Part shown: piece by piece, positions 15,526 through 18,348 of the stretch | How the letters are laid out: every line of letters begins with the position of its first letter | Numbering within the stretch: the stretch's first letter is position 1 | NCBI GenBank assembly: GCA_934572355.1 | Contig: CAKTKV010000009.1 | Location: forward strand, 1-18,348 | Direction: 5' to 3' | Length of the DNA: 18,348 bases | DNA from: an uncultured Oscillospiraceae bacterium | GTDB lineage: Bacteria; Bacillota; Clostridia; Oscillospirales; Oscillospiraceae | Notes under the pieces: model-generated | Told to the model about the DNA's origin: nothing | Seen by the model: only the letters and a program-made list of their open reading frames with translations | Database searches by the model: none | Position numbers and translations under genes: made by a program

Positions 15526-16113
15526 ATGACTATGAAACGAGTATGCCTGCCTTTGTTGGCGATCGTGTGCCTGCTGCTCACCGGCTGCGCGGGCCGCGAG
15601 GTCGAGAAAGCCTATGCCGGGTTTTCCGAACGCGTGAATGCGGCGCAGTCGCTTACCTTTACCGCGAACGTGCGCGCCGAGTATGAGCACAAGACGGCGA
15701 AGTTCACCCTGAGCTACACTGAGGACGACAGCGGCGGTGCGGTGACGGTATTAGCGCCGGAGCTTATCGCGGGCGTGACCGCACGTGTTGAGCCGGGGAG
15801 CACAGTTCTGCAGTATGACGGGGTCGTACTCGATACCGGCTCGCTCGACTCCCTCGGGCTCTCGCCCATGTCGTCACTGCCGGTGCTGGTGCAGGCGATG
15901 AAGAGCGGGCATCTTGACTCCTACGGCGAGGAGGACGGCCTGTATGTCTGCCGCCTTGAGCCGAACGATGAGTACCGCGTCGCGGTCTGGTTCGAGCCCG
16001 ATGGGATGATACCGCAGCGCGCCGAGCTTGAAAGCGGCGGGCGCGTCACGGTGATCGCCGAGATAAGCGGCTGGACGGAGGGCACGGCCGCCGCAGAAAC
16101 CGAAACGGAATAA
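15526..16113 (+). CDS. Small lipoprotein preceding alanine racemase
   Basis: 195 aa; GGAGG at 15514-15518 stands seven bases before ATG 15526 (a second ATG at 15532 is possible). Signal peptide with lipobox LTGC, lipidated Cys 21. The mature part has a helix (EKAYAGFSERVNAAQSL) followed by alternating strands (LTFTANVRAEYEHKTAKF, FTLSYTED, GGAVTVLAPE, VLQYDGVVLDTG) that suggest a LolA/LppX-like beta sheet, then a loop LGLSPMSSLPVL. That fold in Gram-positive lipoproteins is linked to binding hydrophobic ligands or to sensing; no ligand can be named. The acidic tail (AAAETETE) is low-complexity. It lies 23 bases before alr in the same operon. Confidence 0.85.
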   Translation: MTMKRVCLPLLAIVCLLLTGCAGREVEKAYAGFSERVNAAQSLTFTANVRAEYEHKTAKFTLSYTEDDSGGAVTVLAPELIAGVTARVEPGSTVLQYDGVVLDTGSLDSLGLSPMSSLPVLVQAMKSGHLDSYGEEDGLYVCRLEPNDEYRVAVWFEPDGMIPQRAELESGGRVTVIAEISGWTEGTAAAETETE

Positions 16114-16136
16114 TATTGAAAGGCAGAGAGAAATAA

Positions 16137-17264
16137 ATGGACGATCTGCAGAAGAGAAGCTGGGCTGAAATAAGCCTTGAGAATATCCGCCATAACTATA
16201 ACGCCATACGCGCGTCGCTGCCAGAGGGCTGCCGCTTCCTCGGCGTTGTGAAGGCCGATGCCTACGGGCACGGCGCGGTGCAGGTGTCGCACCTTTTACA
16301 GGACTGCGGCGCGGACTATCTGGCCGTGTCCTGCCTTGACGAAGCGCTTGAGCTGCGCCGCGGCGGGATAACCATGCCTATCCTCATTCTCGGCCATACG
16401 CCGCCGGAGTATACGAGCGTGCTCATCGAGAACCGTATCACCCAGACTGTGAGCTGCTACGCCAAGGCGCTGGAATACTCCACCGCGGCGACAGCGCTCG
16501 GCGCTGTGCTGAAGATACACATAAAGCTCGATACCGGCATGTCCCGCCTCGGCTTTCTCTGCGCGGGCGAGTATTTTGACGAGGGTGTGCAGAACGTGAT
16601 CGACGCCTGTCGTCTGCCCGGGCTTGAGCCCGAGGGCGTGTACACGCACTTTGCCGTCTCCGATGAGGAGGGCGAGGATAACGAGCAATACACCCGCGAG
16701 CAGTTCTCGCTTTTCCGCGCGGTCATTGACACCGTGCGCGAGCGGGGCGGTGTGGAGTTTAAGATACGCCACTGTGCAAACAGCGGTGCGGTCGTGAACT
16801 ATCCGGAGATGGCGCTCGACATGGTGCGCCCCGGTCTGCTGCTCTACGGCTACGGGGACGGCACAGGCCGCCTCGGATTGCGTCCGTGCATGCGCCTTGT
16901 CACGACCGTCAGCACCATCAAGCTCTATGAACCGGGCACCTGCGTGAGCTACGGGCGCCGCTTCACGACTGAGCGGCGCACGCGCATGGGCGTGCTCGCC
17001 ATCGGCTATGCCGACGGGATGCCGCGCCTTATCTCCAATAAATGCAGCTTCGCCGCGCGCGGCGGCTTTGCGCCGCAGCGGGGGAGTATATGCATGGATA
17101 TGTGCATGATCGACCTGACCGACCTGCCGGAGGTCGACGTCGGCAGCGAGGTAGAGATATTCGGCGAGACAAACGATATATACAAGCTCTCTGCCGCTGC
17201 ACAGACCATACCGTATGAGCTCCTCTGCGCAGTGTCCAAGCGTGTCCCGAGAGTGTATAAATAA
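16137..17264 (+). CDS. alr: Alanine racemase
   Basis: 375 aa, usual length. The PLP lysine is K39 in VVKADAYGHG, and the second catalytic base is Y272 in the VSYGRRF segment. The barrel shows KLDTGMSRLGF and MVRPGLLLYG, and the C-terminal domain has AIGYADGMPR and SICMDMCMIDLT. It interconverts L- and D-alanine for peptidoglycan in the cytoplasm. The ribosome-binding site is modest (AGAGAG about 10 bases before the ATG), so translation may partly depend on coupling to the lipoprotein gene 23 bases upstream. Terminated at 17273-17312. Confidence 0.97.
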   Translation: MDDLQKRSWAEISLENIRHNYNAIRASLPEGCRFLGVVKADAYGHGAVQVSHLLQDCGADYLAVSCLDEALELRRGGITMPILILGHTPPEYTSVLIENRITQTVSCYAKALEYSTAATALGAVLKIHIKLDTGMSRLGFLCAGEYFDEGVQNVIDACRLPGLEPEGVYTHFAVSDEEGEDNEQYTREQFSLFRAVIDTVRERGGVEFKIRHCANSGAVVNYPEMALDMVRPGLLLYGYGDGTGRLGLRPCMRLVTTVSTIKLYEPGTCVSYGRRFTTERRTRMGVLAIGYADGMPRLISNKCSFAARGGFAPQRGSICMDMCMIDLTDLPEVDVGSEVEIFGETNDIYKLSAAAQTIPYELLCAVSKRVPRVYK

Positions 17265-17272
17265 AAGAAACC

Positions 17273-17312
17273 GGCGCACTGCAATGTATTTGCAGTGCGC
17301 CAAATATTTTTG
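17273..17312. terminator. Bidirectional terminator between alr and the cation transporter
   Basis: Perfect 12-bp stem GGCGCACTGCAA with its complement (17273-17284, 17290-17301), 5-nt loop, followed by AAATATTTTT on the plus strand and GGTTTCTTTT on the minus strand. Confidence 0.92.
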
Positions 17313-17322
17313 CCAGATCGAA

Positions 17323-18207
17323 TTATTCCGTGCTTGCACTTGCCGGGTTTTCATGTATCATGATGTGCTTTATATCCGGGTACCTGCACTCGACGGCGTT
17401 GTGGACGCGCTCGGCGATGCTGTGCGCGTCAGAAAGCGTCATGCTGCCGTCGACGCTTATCTCGGCATCGATATACACCTTGTTTCCAAACTTGCGTGTG
17501 CGCAGCGTGTCAAGGCTCACTACGCCGTCCTGCGCGCGGATGAAGTCGGCAAGGCTCTTCTCGTAGCTGTCGCCGCAGGCTGTGTCGAGCATCTTGTCTG
17601 CCGCATCCTTCAGAATGTCGTAAGCGACCTTGAGGATGCACAGGCATATCGCAACGCAGGCGACGGGCTCGAGCACCGGCATGCCGAGCATTGCCCCGCC
17701 TATGCCGATGAGCGAGCCAACGGACGAGAGCGCGTCAGAGCGGTGGTGCCACGCATCGGCCATGAAAGCCGATGAATTGAGCTTCCTGGCGTAGTGCCGG
17801 GTGTACCAGAACATACCCTCCTTGACGACTATGGACACGATGGCAGCCGCGAGAGCTATCCCGCCGGGCACGGCGAGACTTTCATAATGCCCCGCGATGA
17901 TCTTCTGCAAGCCGCCCCAGCCGATGCCGAGGCCGGTCGCGAGCAGGATCACGCCGAGCACAGTGGACGCGAGGCATTCGAGCCTGTCATGCCCGTAGGG
18001 GTGATCCCTGTCCGGCCCCTTCTGCGCGAGCTTCACGCCGATGAAGGCGATGAAGGTCGCGAACACATCGGACAGCGAATGCACCGCGTCCGACACCATT
18101 GCGCCGGAGTGCCCGGCAATGCCCGCGTAGAGCTTGAAAGCAACGAGAAGTATGTTTCCTGTGACGCCGACGGCGGTCAGCCGCGCGACGATTTTCTTTT
18201 CAGACAT
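17323..18207 (-). CDS. Cation diffusion facilitator (CDF) family metal exporter
   Basis: 294 aa; start ATG 18207 chosen for GGAGGGG upstream (a longer frame to 18282 crosses the leader terminator). About six membrane helices (roughly 12-32, 36-58, 80-100, 115-134, 160-176, 180-200) and a C-terminal cytoplasmic ferredoxin-like domain from about 215 (KVYIDAEISVDG). The metal site has two HxxxD motifs: H43-D47 in SDAVHSLSD and H154-D158 in WHHRSDAL. The loop DHPYGHDRLE after TM2 is typical. It exports divalent metal by proton exchange. HxxxD in both helices fits Zn/Co/Ni/Fe-type exporters better than the DxxxD Mn type. The riboswitch upstream points to Co/Ni or Fe(II). Confidence 0.93.
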   Translation of the reverse strand: MSEKKIVARLTAVGVTGNILLVAFKLYAGIAGHSGAMVSDAVHSLSDVFATFIAFIGVKLAQKGPDRDHPYGHDRLECLASTVLGVILLATGLGIGWGGLQKIIAGHYESLAVPGGIALAAAIVSIVVKEGMFWYTRHYARKLNSSAFMADAWHHRSDALSSVGSLIGIGGAMLGMPVLEPVACVAICLCILKVAYDILKDAADKMLDTACGDSYEKSLADFIRAQDGVVSLDTLRTRKFGNKVYIDAEISVDGSMTLSDAHSIAERVHNAVECRYPDIKHIMIHENPASASTE

Positions 18208-18253
18208 GACAGATCCCCTCCACGGTATAATATGCACTTCACGAGCCGAGGGG

Positions 18254-18290
18254 AATAAAAAATACAGTCCCCCTCGGAACATACTACTGT
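18254..18290 (-). terminator. Riboswitch expression-platform terminator
   Basis: Minus strand: ACAGT at the end of the aptamer (18286-18290) pairs with ACTGT (18264-18268), with an inner helix TTCC/GGGG, followed at once by ATTTTTTATT (18254-18263). The stem takes up the ACAG that the folded aptamer needs, so ligand binding should block termination. Confidence 0.65.
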
Positions 18291-18348
18291 CCCGCAGAGA
18301 CTGTCTGTCTTCTCTGCTGCCGCCTTGCGGCGACCCGGCTGGCGGAAA
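18279..18348 (-). ncRNA. NiCo (czcD-type) riboswitch aptamer, 5' part beyond the right edge
   Basis: The minus strand from 18348 reads CAGCCGGG at the first visible core, then a stem capped by the GNRA tetraloop GCAA (CGCC/GGCG, 18321-18332). A second stem GCAGAGA/TCTCTGC follows (18294-18300, 18311-18317), then GGGACAG (18287-18293). This order of elements matches, from memory, the published NiCo riboswitch of an Erysipelotrichaceae bacterium: CAGCCGGG, stem with GAAA loop, stem, GGGACAG. The 5' P1 strand and first arm lie past the window edge. The class sits before CDF exporters, as here. Confidence 0.82.

Noticed and set aside
18227..18255. TATTAT on the minus strand near 18227-18232 as a promoter for the CDF gene
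   Set aside because: The bases at -35 spacing read TTCCCC and the site lies downstream of the riboswitch terminator, so use as the main promoter is unlikely.
18208..18348. yybP-ykoY manganese riboswitch before the transporter
   Set aside because: The visible motifs (CAGCCGGG, GNRA stem, GGGACAG) match the NiCo layout and I saw no yybP-ykoY core.

Overview
The window reads as ordinary chromosome from a GC-rich member of the Clostridia, most like the Oscillospirales/Ruminococcaceae type of anaerobe. This is inferred from gene content, not from a marker search. The signs are strong GGAGG ribosome-binding sites, sigma-A-type promoters, a T-box leader on pheST, an IreB-family protein, two lipoboxes of the Gram-positive type, PTS Enzyme I, and a pair of 2-hydroxyacyl-CoA dehydratase/benzoyl-CoA reductase-family subunits typical of amino-acid-fermenting anaerobes. 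No phage, transposon, CRISPR array, tRNA or rRNA was seen.

Left part (1-5903), all on the minus strand: a promoter at about 2877-2905 drives a two-gene dehydratase operon (403 aa, then at least 531 aa running off the left edge). Next come an alanyl-tRNA editing protein of the long AlaX type (4166-3000) and ptsI (5903-4293), each with its own promoter and separated by a strong terminator.

Middle (5904-11042): a HAD phosphatase on the plus strand lies divergent from ptsI and appears to be leaderless. It meets an IreB-like gene at a shared bidirectional terminator. Then, on the minus strand, come a 352-aa lipoprotein built from three repeats followed by a small protein with a cold-shock-like C-terminus, and a 654-aa secreted beta-helix protein. 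The secreted protein has nine PAEPET-type repeats and a (TA)n tract in its upstream region.

Right part (11043-18348): pheS-pheT sits under a phenylalanine T-box, and PheT carries about 104 extra residues that look like a second, degenerate copy of its tRNA-binding OB domain. Back to back with the T-box promoter is a plus-strand operon of a small lipoprotein and alanine racemase (alr). It ends at a bidirectional terminator facing a cation diffusion facilitator gene. That transporter is preceded by what looks like the 3' two-thirds of a NiCo (czcD) riboswitch, cut by the right edge of the window, with a terminator and possible RBS-occluding structures.

The best candidates for new biology are the duplicated OB-like domain in PheT, the metal riboswitch with its layered expression platform, and the repeat-rich surface protein with a (TA)n upstream tract. 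The dehydratase pair has no recognisable substrate assignment.
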